A DNA stretch of 64,000 nucleotides, taken from NCBI GenBank assembly GCA_964558465.1, contig CAZLEF010000014.1:1-64000 (forward strand). Reading direction: 5' to 3'. Below the pieces are notes generated by a model, which worked only from the letters and a program-made list of their open reading frames with translations, was not told where the DNA came from and made no database searches. Source of the DNA: JACJYC01 sp964558465 (GTDB taxonomy: Bacteria; Bacteroidota; Bacteroidia; Chitinophagales; Saprospiraceae). A program made the position numbers and the translations under genes. Positions 32,679 through 42,700 of this stretch are shown in pieces. Within the stretch, counting starts at the first letter, position 1, and every line of letters begins with the position of its first letter.

Positions 32679-35447
32679 ATGGGCAACATTAAATATGTAT
32701 ACACCTTTGGGAACAAAACCGCCGAAGGCGATGCCAAGATGAAAGGCTTGCTGGGCGGCAAAGGCGCCAACCTGGCTGAAATGAACCTGATCGGCCTGCC
32801 AGTCCCTCCCGGATTCACCATTACGACCGAAGCCTGCAACAGTTATTTCAAAACCAGCAAAGCAGAAGTGCTGGAGATCCTTCGTTTGCAGGTAAAAGAA
32901 GGCATCGAGTGGGTAGAGGACGTCACCGGAAAACAATTCGGCAATGCTGCCGACCCCTTGCTTTTGTCGGTCCGGTCGGGCGCAAGGGCTTCCATGCCCG
33001 GGATGATGGACACCGTCCTGAACCTGGGCATGAACGACGAAGCCGTGGAAGGTTTTGCCCGCAAAACCGGAAATCCGCGTGCAGCCTGGGATTCTTACCG
33101 GCGTTTTATACAGATGTACGGCGATGTGGTAATGGGCCTGAAGCCGGAATCAAAAGAAGATACTGATCCTTTTGAAAAAATCCTGGATACGATTAAGGAG
33201 GAAGCAGGCGTACACGACGACACCGAGTTGTCGAAAGACCATCTGGTTGACCTATGCAGCCGGTTTCGGAATAAAATCAAAGAGCGGACCGGCAAAGAAT
33301 TCCCGCAGGATCCCTGGGATCAGCTCTGGAACGCCATCACCGCGGTTTTTGACAGTTGGATGAACGCACGCGCCATCACCTACCGCGCGCTGAACGGCAT
33401 CCCTTCAAGCTGGGGAACGGCCGTCAACGTGCAGGCCATGGTATTCGGCAATATGGGTGAGGCCTCTGCTACCGGCGTAGCCTTCACCCGCGACCCGGCT
33501 ACAGGTGAAAACCGTTTTACCGGGGAATACCTGATCAATGCACAAGGCGAAGACGTTGTGGCAGGAATCCGCACCCCCCAGCAGATCACCCTCGAAGGCG
33601 CCCGCCGCTGGGCCAGGCTGGCCGGGGTGCCGGAAGAAGAACGCCGTTTGAAATACCCTTCCCTTGAAGAGACCATGCCGGTATTGTATCAGGAACTGAA
33701 TGACTACCAGCAACGGCTCGATCTGCATTACCGCGACATGCAGGACCTCGAATTCACCATTCAGGAAGGCCGGTTGTGGATACTGCAAACCAGGAACGGT
33801 AAACGAACCGGCCAGGCGATGGTCCGGATTGCGGTGGAAATGCTCGACAGCGGGGTAATTGACGAGGGTGAAGCTTTGCTGCGTATTCAACCCTCAAAAC
33901 TGGACGAACTCCTTCACCCTGTTTTTGACCCCGAGGCGATGAACGCAGCCCATGAAATTGCCCGCGGCCTTCCGGCATCGCCGGGCGCTGCATCCGGTCA
34001 GATTGTCTTTTTTGCCGAAGACACCGTGGAATGGGCTGCCAGGGGCAAAAAAGTAATCCTGGTCCGGATGGAAACTTCCCCGGAGGATATTCAGGGCATG
34101 GACAATGCCAGGGGCATCCTTACAACGCGAGGCGGCATGACCTCCCACGCTGCTGTTGTTGCGCGCGGAATGGGCAAATGTTGCGTGACGGGCGCTACTG
34201 CCCTGCACATCGACTACCAGGCCAAGGTCATGACCGTAAACGGCAAAGTTTATCATGAAGGCGACTGGATCAGCCTGAACGGCGCCACCGGCCAGGTATT
34301 CGAAGGCCAGATCCCTACCCGGGAGATCGCCCTGACCGGTAATTTTGCCCAACTCATGAAACTGTCGGACGCCAAAGCGCGCCTCAAAGTCAGGACCAAC
34401 GCCGACACGCCCGAGGAGGCGCAGGTCGCGCGCCACTTCGGGGCTACGGGCATTGGTTTATGCCGGACCGAACATATGTTTTTCCAGGATGACCGCATCA
34501 AGGCTGTCCGGGAGATGATCCTGGCCAATGACGAAAACGGCCGGAAGGTTGCACTTAACAAATTGCTGCCCTACCAGCGCAGCGACTTTGAAGGAATATT
34601 TGAAGCGATGGACGGCCTGCCCGTGACCGTCCGCCTGCTCGATCCGCCGTTGCACGAATTTTTGCCTGCAGATGAAAAAAGCATCCAGGCGATGGCGGAA
34701 GAACTGGGGTTATCCTACCATGACGTTCAGGAAAAGGTAGACGACCTGAAAGAGGCCAACCCGATGCTGGGCCACCGGGGTTGCCGCCTGGCCAATACCT
34801 TTCCGGAGATCTCCGCGATGCAGGTGCGGGCTATCCTGGAGGCCGCGCTGAACGTCCGGGCCAGAGGGCTGACGGTAAAACCCGAGATCATGATCCCGTT
34901 GACCAGTGTGGGAAATGAACTAATGATGCAGGCAGACTGGATCAGAAAAACCGCCGAAGAAGTATTTGCCGAAAGGGGCGAACGCATCATTTACCAGATC
35001 GGTACCATGATCGAAGTGCCCAGGGCTGCCCTCGTAGCTGAAAAACTGGCCAAGTGCGCCGACTTTTTCTCCTTTGGCACCAACGACCTTACCCAGATGA
35101 CCTTTGGATATTCGAGAGACGACGTGAGCAAATTCCTGCCCGTCTATCTTGAAAAAGGGATCCTGAAAGAAGACCCCTTCAGCTCCATCGACCAACACGG
35201 GGTGGGTCAGCTCGTACAAATGGGCGTAAAAAAAGGCAAGGAAACGAAACCAGGCCTTTTGACGGGCGTCTGTGGCGAACACGGCGGCGACCCTGCATCC
35301 ATCGAGTTTTTCCATGCCAGCGGGCTCGACTATGTCAGTTGCTCTCCGTTCCGGGTGCCCGTAGCCCGGCTGGTAGCTGCTCAGGCTGCCGTCAAGGAAC
35401 AACTGCATATTGCGGAGGAGGTGCTGGATGAGGTGGATATGTGCTAG
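32679..35447 (+). CDS. ppdK: pyruvate, phosphate dikinase
   Basis: A 922-residue enzyme that interconverts pyruvate, ATP and phosphate with phosphoenolpyruvate, AMP and pyrophosphate. The N-terminal ATP-grasp domain begins G-G-K-G-A-N-L-A-E-M; the central phosphohistidine domain has T-R-G-G-M-T-S-H-A-A-V-V-A-R-G-M-G with the catalytic His near residue 490; and the C-terminal barrel ends with C-G-E-H-G-G-D-P-A-S-I and the catalytic Cys region. The length is slightly longer than the usual 870-890 residues but domains are complete. It follows the DHODH-like gene in the same direction after 130 bases. Together with PFOR it would allow gluconeogenic flow from acetyl-CoA, or PPi-linked glycolysis. 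Confidence 0.96.
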   Translation: MGNIKYVYTFGNKTAEGDAKMKGLLGGKGANLAEMNLIGLPVPPGFTITTEACNSYFKTSKAEVLEILRLQVKEGIEWVEDVTGKQFGNAADPLLLSVRSGARASMPGMMDTVLNLGMNDEAVEGFARKTGNPRAAWDSYRRFIQMYGDVVMGLKPESKEDTDPFEKILDTIKEEAGVHDDTELSKDHLVDLCSRFRNKIKERTGKEFPQDPWDQLWNAITAVFDSWMNARAITYRALNGIPSSWGTAVNVQAMVFGNMGEASATGVAFTRDPATGENRFTGEYLINAQGEDVVAGIRTPQQITLEGARRWARLAGVPEEERRLKYPSLEETMPVLYQELNDYQQRLDLHYRDMQDLEFTIQEGRLWILQTRNGKRTGQAMVRIAVEMLDSGVIDEGEALLRIQPSKLDELLHPVFDPEAMNAAHEIARGLPASPGAASGQIVFFAEDTVEWAARGKKVILVRMETSPEDIQGMDNARGILTTRGGMTSHAAVVARGMGKCCVTGATALHIDYQAKVMTVNGKVYHEGDWISLNGATGQVFEGQIPTREIALTGNFAQLMKLSDAKARLKVRTNADTPEEAQVARHFGATGIGLCRTEHMFFQDDRIKAVREMILANDENGRKVALNKLLPYQRSDFEGIFEAMDGLPVTVRLLDPPLHEFLPADEKSIQAMAEELGLSYHDVQEKVDDLKEANPMLGHRGCRLANTFPEISAMQVRAILEAALNVRARGLTVKPEIMIPLTSVGNELMMQADWIRKTAEEVFAERGERIIYQIGTMIEVPRAALVAEKLAKCADFFSFGTNDLTQMTFGYSRDDVSKFLPVYLEKGILKEDPFSSIDQHGVGQLVQMGVKKGKETKPGLLTGVCGEHGGDPASIEFFHASGLDYVSCSPFRVPVARLVAAQAAVKEQLHIAEEVLDEVDMC

Positions 35448-35453
35448 AGTATG

Positions 35454-35545
35454 TTGATTTGTTGATGTGCGTGCCACGCGGTACGCGTGGTTGATTTGTT
35501 GATTCGAAACGACTGCCATCGCATTTTCGAATCAACAAATCAATC
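35454..35545. repeat. GTTGATTTG array interrupted by palindrome CCACGCGGTACGCGTGG
   Basis: GTTGATTTGTTGATG is interrupted by a short stretch and the palindrome CCACGCG-GTA-CGCGTGG (35474-35490), then TTGATTTGTTGATTCGA continues, and the complementary arm CGAATCAACAAATCAATC lies at 35528-35545. This is a variant of the CCACGCC/GGCGTGG palindrome embedded in the same array type as copies A-C. The remaining 180 bases to adk hold AT-rich sequence with TATTTTTG at 35628-35635 as a possible -7 element. Confidence 0.88.
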
Positions 35546-35725
35546 ATTTTTTAACTTTGAATGGGGAACCCATTGCTGGTTTTCGGCGCGCTCGCAGATT
35601 AATCGGCGCCGGTTTTAATATTTTTTTTATTTTTGCTGCCCTGATCCTAACCAAAGTCCAAATTGTGAACCAAACTGGTTCCGTCCAGGTTTTTCCCTTA
35701 AATCAAAACATCATCCGTTAACCGC

Positions 35726-36301
35726 ATGATCAACTTGATCCTTTTTGGCCCTCCGGGATCAGGCAAGGGCACACAGGCAGTAAAACTGGTCGACCGTTAC
35801 GGTCTGCTCCATATTTCCACAGGTGATCTGTTCCGTTATGAGATCGGCAACAAAACGCCGCTCGGTATGGAAGCCAAACGCTATATGGACAGCGGGCAGC
35901 TTGTGCCGGATTCCGTCACCATCGGCATGCTGCGCAACAAGGTGGAAGCCAACCCGGATGCGCCGGGGTATATCTTCGACGGATTCCCGCGTACCATACC
36001 ACAATGTGAAGCCCTCGACGACCTGCTGGCTGAAAAAGGGCAGTCCATTTCCAAACTCCTGCTGCTCGATGTGCCCGACGATGAGATCGTCAAACGGATC
36101 ATGTTGCGGGGCGAAACCTCCGGCCGTGCCGACGACCTCAACGAGCGTGTCGTCCGCAACCGGATCGAAGTGTACAAAAATGAAACCACACCGGTCTTCG
36201 ACTATTATGCACGGGAAGGCAAATCTTTTAAGATTAAGGGCGTAGGGGGAATCGAAGAGATCTTTGACCGGTTGGCGATGGAGGTTGATTCCTTGATATG
36301 A
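35726..36301 (+). CDS. adk: adenylate kinase
   Basis: A 191-residue enzyme that equilibrates AMP + ATP with 2 ADP. It carries the P-loop G-P-P-G-S-G-K-G-T-Q near residue 8, the AMP site T-G-D-L-F-R near residue 33, G-F-P-R-T near residue 87, and R-A-D-D-L-N-E-R-V-V-R-N-R-I-E-V-Y near the C-terminus. The short LID without the zinc-finger cysteines is the Bacteroidota norm. The gene converges with truA, whose end is 29 bases away. No word array separates the two converging genes here. Confidence 0.97.
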   Translation: MINLILFGPPGSGKGTQAVKLVDRYGLLHISTGDLFRYEIGNKTPLGMEAKRYMDSGQLVPDSVTIGMLRNKVEANPDAPGYIFDGFPRTIPQCEALDDLLAEKGQSISKLLLLDVPDDEIVKRIMLRGETSGRADDLNERVVRNRIEVYKNETTPVFDYYAREGKSFKIKGVGGIEEIFDRLAMEVDSLI

Positions 36302-36330
36302 AGGAAACTTATCTCTCCTGTTTAAAAATT

Positions 36331-37074
36331 TTAAATCACCGGATACCTCACCTCGATTAATGTCAGCCCCTCTGCCGGCGCGCTGTAACTCTTTTTCAGC
36401 CGGGTCTGCGTATCCATTGCCAGTTTTAGTTCATCCAGGCTTACCTTGCCGGTTCCTGCGTTGATGCAGGCGCCTACGATGAGCCGGACCATGCCCCGCA
36501 AAAAGCGGTTGGCGGCAATTTCGAAGGTCAGCAATTCCGTTGCTTCGTTGAAAACCCATTCGGCTTTTTTCAGTTCACAGCGCATCGAATCCACATCCGT
36601 ATCACTTTTGCAAAAAGGGTAAAAATCGGTGTAGTGCAGCAAAAGTTGAGCGGCCTCCTGCATTTTTTTCAGATCCGGTTTTTGAGGAAAAGGGTAAAAA
36701 AATGCCGTTTCGGTGCGGAAAGGATCCTTCCGGAAGGTGATGGTATACCGGTATGCCCGGTAAAAAGCGTCGTATCGCGCGTGCGCATCCGGGTGAACCG
36801 GAAAAATGCGGTAAACGGCAATGTCCCGGGGTAAGACCTTGTTGAGCCGGCGCAGGAAGGCTTCGGGGAAATCGCCTTCAAAATCAAAATGGATGAAATA
36901 CCGGCTCGCGTGCACCCCGGCGTCGGTACGTCCGCAGCCGGTGATTTCCACAGGCTGCCTGAGCAAAAGCGAGAGGGTTTCTTCCAGCTTTTCCTGCACA
37001 CTTATCCCCTCGGGTTGACGCTGCCACCCAACGTAGGCGGTCCCGTTATAAGCCAGTTCGGCGAAGTATCGCAT
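36331..37074 (-). CDS. truA: tRNA pseudouridine(38-40) synthase TruA
   Basis: A 247-residue synthase that modifies U38-U40 in the anticodon arm. The N-terminus has Y-F-A-E-L-A-Y-N-G-T-A-Y-V-G-W-Q-R-Q-P, followed by the catalytic motif C-G-R-T-D-A-G-V-H-A with the Asp near residue 52, and F-L-R-G-M-V-R-L-I-V-G near the C-terminus. A candidate -7 element, TACCTTTA on the minus strand (37079-37086), lies only 4 bases before the ATG, which would leave almost no leader. The 3' end converges with adk. Confidence 0.96.
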   Translation of the reverse strand: MRYFAELAYNGTAYVGWQRQPEGISVQEKLEETLSLLLRQPVEITGCGRTDAGVHASRYFIHFDFEGDFPEAFLRRLNKVLPRDIAVYRIFPVHPDAHARYDAFYRAYRYTITFRKDPFRTETAFFYPFPQKPDLKKMQEAAQLLLHYTDFYPFCKSDTDVDSMRCELKKAEWVFNEATELLTFEIAANRFLRGMVRLIVGACINAGTGKVSLDELKLAMDTQTRLKKSYSAPAEGLTLIEVRYPVI

Positions 37075-37118
37075 GGGGTAAAGGTAGGGCTATTGTTTTA
37101 TTTGGAATAACTGTTTTG

Positions 37119-37225
37119 GTGGACGGCTGACGGTGCCCGACTACGCCAAGGCTTCGTCGGACGGTGGACGGCTGACGGACTGTAGACTGCAGACTGCAAA
37201 CTGCGGACTGCAAACTGCAGTCTGT
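37119..37225. repeat. GGTGGACGGCTGACGG array with palindrome, followed by CTGCAGACTGCA array
   Basis: The word GGTGGACGGCTGACGG occurs at 37119 and 37164. Between them, 37137-37160 is a 24-base palindrome with ends CCGAC and GTCGG, the same family as 10471-10494. From 37180 the array changes to ACTGCAGACTGCAAACTGC words related to those at 19848-19915, and ends at the stop codon of the next gene. Confidence 0.85.
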
Positions 37226-37750
37226 CTACCGGCCGCCTGGATGTTTCCGGGTATACAGGCCGTCAAATACGGAAGTCCAGTTTTTTCCGCCGTCGTTGCT
37301 CACTTCCCAAAGCTGCCGCACTGTGCCGCCCGGGCCGGGAGTCCAGGTAATGCGGTTGGTATAAGGTTTGCCTTCCCGGTTTTTCATTTCGCCGCTGTAC
37401 ATGACCATGCTGCCGTTTTCCATGCCGCCTTCGAGGAGGAGATTGCCGCCCTGGTTGTCCACCCAGGTTTGGCGCCATTTGCCGGCGGCAGGGTCGTAAA
37501 AATTGTAACTCGTGCCCGTATAGTTGGGGGATGCCGAGATCCAGTTTTCCTGGATGACGCAACTGTCCTGCAGAATGACGATATGGTTGGTCCCCGCAGG
37601 TTTGCCGGCGACCGTCGTTTCCCAGTCGCCTACCCAAAAGTCGAATTGACGAAAGGCTGCTTCGCAGCATTTGCATCCGGTATCCGTTTGGGCCTGCAGG
37701 AAGGCGCCGGTAAAAAGCAATCCCAGAAATAAAAAGCTTTTTGTTTTCAT
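37226..37750 (-). CDS. secreted DUF1579-like protein
   Basis: A 174-residue protein with an N-terminal signal peptide (residues 4-19, ending F-L-Q-A-Q). The mature part starts with a C-x-C-C motif followed by F-R-Q-F-D-F-W-V-G-D-W-E near residue 35, the signature of small calycin-like DUF1579/THAP4-type beta-barrels, and contains N-R-I-T-W-T-P near the end. Such barrels can hold small hydrophobic ligands; the ligand here is unknown. It is monocistronic on the minus strand between two word arrays, and its stop codon abuts the array at 37119-37225. Confidence 0.75.
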   Translation of the reverse strand: MKTKSFLFLGLLFTGAFLQAQTDTGCKCCEAAFRQFDFWVGDWETTVAGKPAGTNHIVILQDSCVIQENWISASPNYTGTSYNFYDPAAGKWRQTWVDNQGGNLLLEGGMENGSMVMYSGEMKNREGKPYTNRITWTPGPGGTVRQLWEVSNDGGKNWTSVFDGLYTRKHPGGR

Positions 37751-37944
37751 GGTTTTATTTGTTTAATGCAGAAAGGAAACTGGATCCGCAGCCTGCCGAT
37801 AACACACCGGGAGCGAATCCAGCTTGTTGCAAAATTGTCCGAATGACGGGTAAATATTGCATTTCCGACCGGGCCGGGCTTTAATTATTATAAATATTGG
37901 AAGGATCGAAGGGCGCGTTGTTGATCCCACCCTATCGAATTAAT

Positions 37945-38036
37945 TGTTGATTTGTTGATTTGTTGATGCGTTGATATGAGGAATCGAATCAATCGAATCA
38001 ATCCAATCAATCGAATCAATCCAATCAATCCAATCA
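37945..38036. repeat. GTTGATTTG array joined to AATCGAATC/AATCCAATC array
   Basis: GTTGATTTG-type words (37945-37974) pass directly into a nine-base array of AATCGAATC and AATCCAATC words (37981-38033). The array reaches the stop codon of queE at 38034-38036. The rest of the spacer 37751-37944 shows nothing further that I can support. Confidence 0.88.
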
Positions 38037-38666
38037 CGGTATCTCCAGGATCTTATGGGTCTGCAAACTCAGCCGCCACTGGGGATTGTTCAGGCAATAA
38101 TCCAGGGCGAGGCGGGTATTTTCAAGGCGCTGCGGGCCATCCATAGGCTGCAGGAAAAAATGATCAAATGGCAAGCCGGCATATTTCTCCGGTTCGGCGC
38201 CGGGTTGGGGAAACACCAGTTTTAGTTCGTTTCCGGCGGTAATAACGAGTTCCGTACCGGCTTTTGGGCTGACGCAAATCCAGTCCAGGCCGGGCGGCGC
38301 CGGCAGGGTGCCGTTGGTTTCCACCGCTACTTCGAATCCCTGGGCGTGGAAAGCATCCACCAATGTTGGGTCCAGTTGCAGCATGGGTTCGCCGCCGGTA
38401 CACACGATATAGGGTTGGCCGCCGGGGGTAACGGGCCAAAGGGAGCGCGCCTTTTTGGCAAGGGCTGAGGCAGTGTAACGCCCCCCATTGACCCCGTCGA
38501 TACCCCAAAAATCCGTATCGCAGAACCGGCAGACGGCCTTGGCCCGGTCTTTTTCCCGACCGCTCCACAGGTTACACCCTGTAAAACGGCAAAATACGGC
38601 CGGGCGGCCTGTCTGGGCGCCTTCCCCCTGCAAAGTGTAAAACAATTCCTTAATTTTGTACTGCAT
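38034..38666 (-). CDS. queE: 7-carboxy-7-deazaguanine synthase (radical SAM)
   Basis: A 210-residue radical SAM enzyme in queuosine precursor synthesis, converting 6-carboxytetrahydropterin to 7-carboxy-7-deazaguanine. The SAM-cluster motif is the extended C-x14-C-x2-C form: C-N-L-W-S-G followed by C-R-F-C-D-T-D, characteristic of QueE. It also has Q-G-E-G near residue 13, C-T-G-G-E-P-M-L near residue 89, and V-E-T-N-G-T near residue 115. Other queuosine genes are not in the window. Its stop codon lies in the preceding word array. Confidence 0.94.
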   Translation of the reverse strand: MQYKIKELFYTLQGEGAQTGRPAVFCRFTGCNLWSGREKDRAKAVCRFCDTDFWGIDGVNGGRYTASALAKKARSLWPVTPGGQPYIVCTGGEPMLQLDPTLVDAFHAQGFEVAVETNGTLPAPPGLDWICVSPKAGTELVITAGNELKLVFPQPGAEPEKYAGLPFDHFFLQPMDGPQRLENTRLALDYCLNNPQWRLSLQTHKILEIP

Positions 38667-38729
38667 CTGCCCGCTGCCGGAATACCTGCAGCTTTTTTTT
38701 AGCGTTATTCCATCTTAAAATCAACACTC

Positions 38730-39761
38730 ATGCGCCGATTCAGATTCCTTATTGCCGGATTTTTTCTGGCCTTCGCCATAATTGGTAACGCCCAAACGGC
38801 TTACCGGGTTGCTTTTTACAACGTTGAGAATTTGTTCGATACCGAAGACGACCCCGTCAAACTCGATGAAGATTTCACCCCCGGAGGTAAACAGAACTGG
38901 ACCGAAGAGCGTTACCAGACCAAACTCGACCGCCTCTCCCAGGTTTTTGAACGGATGAACTGGCCAACCTGGATCGGCCTGGCCGAAATTGAAAATGCCC
39001 GCACTCTCGCCGACCTGGCCGCTAAAATGGACGACAAAGGGCCGGTCTACCAGTTTGCCCATTTCGAGTCGCCCGACTTGCGCGGCATCGATGTGGCTTT
39101 GTTGTACCAGCCGGGTTTGTTCACCATCCTGGCCTCGTCTTTCATCCGCATGGATTTCCCGAATGACCCAGAGCCCAACTACACCAGCCGCGATATCCTG
39201 CAGGTGACCGGCCTGACCCAGACCGGAGATACGCTCCATTTTTTTGTCAACCACTGGCCTTCCCGGCGCGATGGTGAGGCGGTCAGCGAAAGCCGTCGGG
39301 TGAGAGCGGCTACCTTCCTGAAGGATGCCGTCGGCAAGATCCTGGGCGAAAATCCGCGTGCAAAGATTGTCATCATGGGCGACTTCAACGACGAACCCGG
39401 CAACAAAAGCATTACGGAAACCTTGTATGCCCAAACCCTGACGGACAAACCCGTCCAGGGGACTTTGTACAACTGCTTCGCCAAGGCCAAAAAGGACGGC
39501 CTCGGCACGTATTGTTACCGGGGAGACTGGAACATGCTCGACCAGATTATCACTTCCTGCGAACTGGTCTGCAATACGGGCTCATTGATCGCCGCCAACC
39601 CCACCATCTTCAAAGAAGACTTTATGTTGTACGACGACCCCAAAAGCGGCAAACTGCCCAACCGCACGTTCGGGGGGACGCGTTATTTCGGCGGATACAG
39701 CGACCACCTGCCGGTGTATATCGACCTGGCGATCACCGGTTGGGGCGTACGAGGCAGGTGA
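38730..39761 (+). CDS. secreted endonuclease/exonuclease/phosphatase family protein
   Basis: A 343-residue protein with a signal peptide (hydrophobic 8-19, ending G-N-A-Q). The EEP fold is shown by V-A-F-Y-N-V-E-N-L-F-D near residue 26, G-L-A-E-I-E-N near 87, F-V-N-H-W-P-S-R near 172, G-D-F-N-D-E-P near 217, and S-D-H-L-P-V near the end. All catalytic Asp, Glu, Asn and His residues are present. Activity may be on nucleic acids or phosphoesters outside the cytoplasm; the substrate is not inferable. Its end is 5 bases from the end of the converging PKD gene. Confidence 0.85.
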   Translation: MRRFRFLIAGFFLAFAIIGNAQTAYRVAFYNVENLFDTEDDPVKLDEDFTPGGKQNWTEERYQTKLDRLSQVFERMNWPTWIGLAEIENARTLADLAAKMDDKGPVYQFAHFESPDLRGIDVALLYQPGLFTILASSFIRMDFPNDPEPNYTSRDILQVTGLTQTGDTLHFFVNHWPSRRDGEAVSESRRVRAATFLKDAVGKILGENPRAKIVIMGDFNDEPGNKSITETLYAQTLTDKPVQGTLYNCFAKAKKDGLGTYCYRGDWNMLDQIITSCELVCNTGSLIAANPTIFKEDFMLYDDPKSGKLPNRTFGGTRYFGGYSDHLPVYIDLAITGWGVRGR

Positions 39762-39766
39762 AAGGA

Positions 39767-42700
39767 TTACCTCAACAAAGTCACATCGCCCTTCAGTACC
39801 TTGACTTCCTCGCTCAACCCGGGGAAACTGACCTGGATGATGTACATATAGGCGTCTGAAGGGGCCGGTTTACCTTTGTAGTTGCCATCCCAGACCGCCC
39901 CGGCGCCTTCGCCTTCAAAAACGATCTCTCCCCAGCGATTGTATATCCGCATCAGGTCAACCTTCAGGAAATCGGTCCCCGCGGCAATCAGCTCGCTGTA
40001 TACGCGGAACTCATCGTTGGTTTCGTCATTATTGGGCGTGAAAACGTTGGGTACCAATACCTCGTCGGTGATCACATCAATCACAAACGGGTACTCATAC
40101 TGGCGGCAGTTACCATCTGCGATCAGGGTCAGGAAATACGTAATATCGCTCTCCGCGGTAAAAGAAGGGGTTGGGCAATCGGTACAGCTCAGACCGGTAG
40201 GCGGCGACCAGTCAAATGTATAAAAATCATTGGCCGGCGGCCCGGTCAGGGTCACTTCCTGGCCTTCCAGCACCCGGATGGTATCCGGCGCCGTGAAGTC
40301 GATTTCCGGAATAACGGTCAGGGTGGCCTGGTCGGTTGCCGTACAACCGGGGCCGGCCGTGACCGTTACGCTAAACGTGAGGTTGGAAGTGGCGACCAGC
40401 CTGGGATTCATGGAAGTGGCCGGGTCCAGCAGTTGATTGGCGGGCGACCATAAGTAGGAGGCGCCGGATATCGGGTTCTGGACACCCAGTGTAACGATAT
40501 CGCCTGCACAGGCGGCAATATCCACCACGTCGGCGCTGGCGTCTCCGATAAAAAGGGTGCGGGCCACTTCACGGACGCAACCCGTTTCGTCACTTCTCAG
40601 GATCAAAACCACTTCCCTCGGCCCGGTACTTGGAACGGATGCGTAAGTATGTGATACCGGGTTGACGTCATCTGCAGTTGATCCGTCGCCGAAATCCCAG
40701 GTCCAGGAACTGACAAAAGCGGTATCCCTGAAGGTGAAGGTAGCGGCGTCCCCGATACAAATTGCTGCCGGGTCGATGTCAAAATCCCCTTCCGGGCCGA
40801 CCAGCGTAATCTCTTCCGTAGTTGTATTGCTGCAACCGTAGGGCGTTGAAACGGTTTGGGTAATGGTGAAGGTTCCTTTATCAAACGTGGCAATCGGGTC
40901 TGAGATGGTCGAAAGCTGTCCGTTGCCAAAATTCCAGACATAGAACAGGTTATAATTGGAAACACTTTCGTCTGTAAACTGGATCTGGGCGGGCGCGCAA
41001 ACGATGTCTTCTCCGTCGACACTGGTAGAGAAAGCCGCCTGCGGGAAGTCCTGCACAAAGATATTCTGGGTGGCAGTGCCCCGGCAGCCGGTGCCGATCT
41101 CTTCAAAGTTCAACAGAACGGTGAAGGTTCCGGCCTGGTTGTACACCGCAGAAGCGGTCTGGCCGGAAGAAAACTGACCGTTGCCAAGGTCCCAGTTAAA
41201 CGAGAGGCTGGAGCCTGCGTCCGTATAATCGGTTGCTGAAAAATTGACCTGATCGCCGACACAAATGGTGTTATCCGAGGCTTCAATGACGCTGAAAGGC
41301 CGGTAAATCTGGATGCTTTGCTGGAATTGGCCGGTGCAGCCCAGTTTGTCTTCGATGTTGAGCGTAACCGGTATTTCATCCCCCAGCGCGTTGCCGAATG
41401 TGAAGGATGGGTTCTGGGCTGTACTGGTTCCGAGATCGCCAAATTCCCACATCCAGGACACGATGGTCGTATCAGAGGTGCTGAGGTCGGTAAAATTGAC
41501 GGTCGTCGGAAAACAAATAAAATTATCGCTCAGGTTGAAGCCGGCCTGAATATCGTAAATACGGGTTTGTTTGGTGAGGGTGTCGATGCAGCCGTTGATG
41601 TCTTCCACTTCCAGGGTGAGGGTTTCCACGCCTGGGTTAGAGAAGGTGAATTTGATGCTGCTGTCCTGTGTGGTGATCGGCCGGTTGGAGATATCGAAGA
41701 ACCAGGTATAACCTTTCCAGCAACAATTTTCGACGTCGACAGATTTAGACGCGTCCAGATCCACCTCGGTGCCAATGCAGATCTTGTCGTCGATTTCAAA
41801 AACGGCTTTGACATCCCGGACGTAGACAATGGCTGAATCTACGGTGGCGGCGCAACCCGTGCCGGGGTTTTCAGCGGTCAGGTACACAGTATAATCGCCG
41901 GTGGCTGCATAGGTATGGGCAACCTCTGCGCCCGCGCCGGTGGCGCCGTCGCCAAAATCCCAGGAGAGCAGGGTGGCGTCGAAACTGCTGTCCCGGAAGG
42001 TATAAGTGAATGGTTCTTCACAATCCATTTCATAATAAAGCGATGCGATCGGTCCGCGCACATTGATAAGGTCTTCCTTGGTAAAAGACTGAAAACAACC
42101 GTTGTATTCAACGGTAAGGGTGACGTCTTTGGGGCCGGTTTCGGTCTGGAAAACCCAGTCGGTTTCGCCTTCAGTATAACAATGTGAAGAGCGTCCGTCA
42201 TCGGTGTCGAAATGCCATGCATCGATCCTGGGGTCAATGGTGACGGTGGAAAGGCGGACGGTATCCCCCCGGCATACGTCGGTTTTATCGACGGTAAAAT
42301 CGGCTGTGACCGGCGCGCCGACCTCGATCAGGATTACGGCTGAGGTGTCGAGACATCCTCCGGCGTTTTCGATGACAAGCCGGACTTCGTATTCTCCGGG
42401 TTGGGTAAAGGTATGGCTATGGGGTGCATCCGTCGTAAGGTCGGCGGAATTGCCGTCGCCGTAGTCATAAGTATACCGGATGATGGGTTCGCGCGAAGAG
42501 CTTGAATCGCTGAAGGTAACCGTCAGCGGCGCGCAACCGTTGATCTTGTCGGGCATAAAATTGGCGTAGGCCACGTGGATGGTGTCCGAACGGGAAAGGG
42601 TATCCAGGCAACCGGCCGTGGTGCGGAGGACGAGGGCCGAAAAAATGACATCCTCGCCTTTTTCAATATAAGGGTCGGCGCCGACATCGTAGGTCCAGGT

